Part shown: piece after piece, positions 5,640 to 6,620 of the stretch
Numbering within the stretch: position 1 is the first letter of the stretch
How the letters are laid out: every line of letters begins with the position of its first letter
Source of the DNA: JADHUC01 sp964617665
Lineage (GTDB): Bacteria; Planctomycetota; Planctomycetia; Pirellulales; Pirellulaceae
NCBI GenBank assembly: GCA_964617665.1
Contig: CAZUAH010000707.1
Coordinates: 1-6,620 of the forward strand
Direction: 5' to 3'
DNA: 6,620 bases
The notes under the pieces: model-generated
Database searches by the model: none
What the model saw: only the letters and a program-made list of their open reading frames with translations
Told to the model about the DNA's origin: nothing
Program-made: the position numbers and the translations under genes

Positions 5640-6337
5640 GGTTCAACCGACAGCATATAGCCGACTCCTCTTACGGACTTGATACGTTGCGGTTTCGCGG
5701 GGTCGTCGCCGAGTTTCTTTCTGAGACGCGAAATACGCAGGTCGATCGAACGATCCAGTCCGTCGTACTTCATCCCGTGGATTTCCAGATAGATGTCGTT
5801 GCGACCGAGCGGTTGGCCGACGTGCTTGGCGAGGAGGTTCAGTAAGTCGAATTCCGCGGTCGTCAGGTCCACGGCGGCGCCGTCGATCTCGACGCTCCTT
5901 CGCGCTGCGTCGATCACCAGTGAGCCGACGGTGATCGGCTGGCTTGCCTGCTCGGCCGGGGTAGCACGGCGCAGATGGGTCCGCAACCGTGCCAACAATG
6001 CGTGTGGCCGTACCGGCTTTGCCATGTAGTCGTCCGCGCCGGCTTCGAGCCCCAGAACCTCATCAACCTCTTCGCCGCGAGCGGTCAGCATAATGATCGC
6101 GCCGTGATATCTTGACCTGACCGACTTGCATATCGAGAAACCATCCAGACCGGGCAAATTGACGTCTAGCACAACCACGTCCGGGTTGTCACTCGTAATC
6201 CGAGAAACCGCAGTATCGCCGCGTCCTTCGATCGAGACGTCGAATCCGTGTGGCGCAAGAAAGTCCGCCACCATCGACGCGAGCGGTGCATCGTCTTCGA
6301 CGAGAAGGATTCGATAGTCCTTTTCCTCTTGATTCAT
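5636..6337 (-). CDS. OmpR/PhoB-family response regulator, RstA-like
   Basis: A 233-residue cytoplasmic transcription regulator, a normal length for the family. The receiver domain (about 8-122) has the acidic pocket Glu14-Asp15-Asp16 in LLVEDDAPL, the phosphoacceptor Asp58 in VVLDVNLPGLDGF, Thr85 in MLTARGEEVDEVLGLEAGAD and Lys107 in DYMAKPVRP. The winged-helix DNA-binding domain (about 134-231) shows LTTAEFDLLNLLAKHVGQPL, then YDGLDRSIDLRISRLRKKLG and the terminal IKSVRGVGYML hairpin. The YDGLDRSIDLRISRLRKKLG stretch is particularly like RstA and CpxR. Its TGA overlaps the ATG of the kinase gene, so the pair forms one operon with the regulator first. The ATG at 6337 is the natural start; upstream there is only a weak ribosome-site candidate (AGGG, seven bases away). 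A tandem decamer about 125 bases upstream may be its own binding site. Target genes are not visible apart from possible autoregulation. Confidence 0.96.
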   Translation of the reverse strand: MNQEEKDYRILLVEDDAPLASMVADFLAPHGFDVSIEGRGDTAVSRITSDNPDVVVLDVNLPGLDGFSICKSVRSRYHGAIIMLTARGEEVDEVLGLEAGADDYMAKPVRPHALLARLRTHLRRATPAEQASQPITVGSLVIDAARRSVEIDGAAVDLTTAEFDLLNLLAKHVGQPLGRNDIYLEIHGMKYDGLDRSIDLRISRLRKKLGDDPAKPQRIKSVRGVGYMLSVEP

Positions 6338-6620
6338 TGAGAAACCCTGTCAACACTGCCAGCTTTTGAGGAGCCCCGGGGAAGTAAATGGGCAATGGCC
6401 CGATGTTTGAGTTTGTTCGGTTTCAGTTGGCCCGGCAAGGTCTTTGCGCAGCGAAATGCAAAACCGATACAAACGGATACAGTCTATACGTCGCGACCTA
6501 TCCAAATCCCCGCAGTCATCTTCGCAAACGCACTCGGAAGCAGGTTGCGATGTGAACGTGCGTTTCAATGTGACCGCTCCATAATCTTCCGTCTTGGCGC
6601 GTGGTTTATTCTGTGATTAT
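6338..6620. other. Upstream region of the regulator-kinase operon, non-coding
   Basis: This 283-base stretch to the window edge holds no credible gene on either strand; the short open frames have no recognisable composition or family. It should contain the operon promoter, but I find no convincing sigma-70 pair. A TTGACA on the minus strand (6348-6353) lies only ten bases before the start codon, too close to act as a -35 box for this gene. Small palindromes occur at 6374-6381 (CCCCGGGG) and around 6390-6401 (GGGC/GCCC). The notable feature is the tandem decamer listed separately. Confidence 0.55.
6461..6480. promoter_or_regulatory. Tandem decamer, candidate operator for the OmpR-type regulator
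   Basis: AAACCGATAC is followed immediately by AAACGGATAC, identical at nine of ten positions; on the minus strand this reads as two GTATCSGTTT units. A third ATAC follows at 6486-6489, nine bases on. OmpR/PhoB regulators bind as head-to-tail dimers to direct repeats spaced about one helical turn (10-11 bases), which fits this arrangement. It lies about 125 bases upstream of the regulator start, in a position suited to autoregulation. No binding has been shown. Confidence 0.5.

Noticed and set aside
6348..6353. TTGACA on the minus strand as a -35 box for the regulator gene
   Set aside because: It lies ten bases from the ATG, which leaves no room for a -10 box and leader before the gene.
1..6620. 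CRISPR array, tRNA, rRNA or insertion sequence in the window
   Set aside because: I see no spaced short repeats, tRNA-like fold, rRNA motif or transposase coding. The palindromic repeats are single units, not an array.

Overview
The window looks like chromosomal DNA of a planctomycete, most likely of the Pirellulales type. The evidence is a secreted formylglycine sulfatase, an RstA/RstB-like two-component pair, a HEAT-like protein of a kind I associate with these genomes, and intergenic GC-rich inverted repeats of a type I remember as common in planctomycetes. The phylum call rests on gene character and remembered repeat motifs, not on a search.

Left part (1-2020), a decayed and rearranged accessory block. 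On the minus strand lies a broken gene of the DRHyd/TPR-S family, the prokaryotic relatives of the regulatory region of the ASK (MAP3K5) kinases, which are predicted to act in conflict or stress signalling. Its TPR-S part (121 to about 1179) is well preserved. A one-base loss in a TTTGGGG run (1173-1179) shifts the frame inside the N-terminal nucleotide-hydrolase-like domain, and the first part of that domain is missing. What precedes it in frame (about 1278-1383) is a short piece of a second, paralogous TPR protein, so two related genes seem to have collapsed into one by deletion. From about 1380 a plus-strand gene for a HEAT-like protein with a conserved C-terminal domain runs to 2020; it too seems to lack its 5' part. 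Two oppositely oriented genes that both lose their 5' ends at one point indicate a rearrangement scar, or an assembly chimera.

Middle (2135-4052). A complete exported sulfatase (minus strand) converges on the HEAT-like gene. The 334 bases upstream of it hold no credible gene but contain two long imperfect inverted repeats (3764-3831 and 3940-4012) and a perfect 9-bp inverted repeat over the kinase stop codon (4029-4067).

Right part (4053-6620). A response regulator and a membrane histidine kinase form a tight minus-strand operon with an ATGA stop/start overlap. The kinase's extracytoplasmic sensor region is made of two tandem copies of one module of about 90 residues. Upstream of the regulator lies 283 bases of non-coding DNA with a near-perfect tandem decamer (6461-6480), a good candidate operator for this OmpR-family regulator. 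The sulfatase lies downstream on the same strand; co-regulation is possible but not shown.
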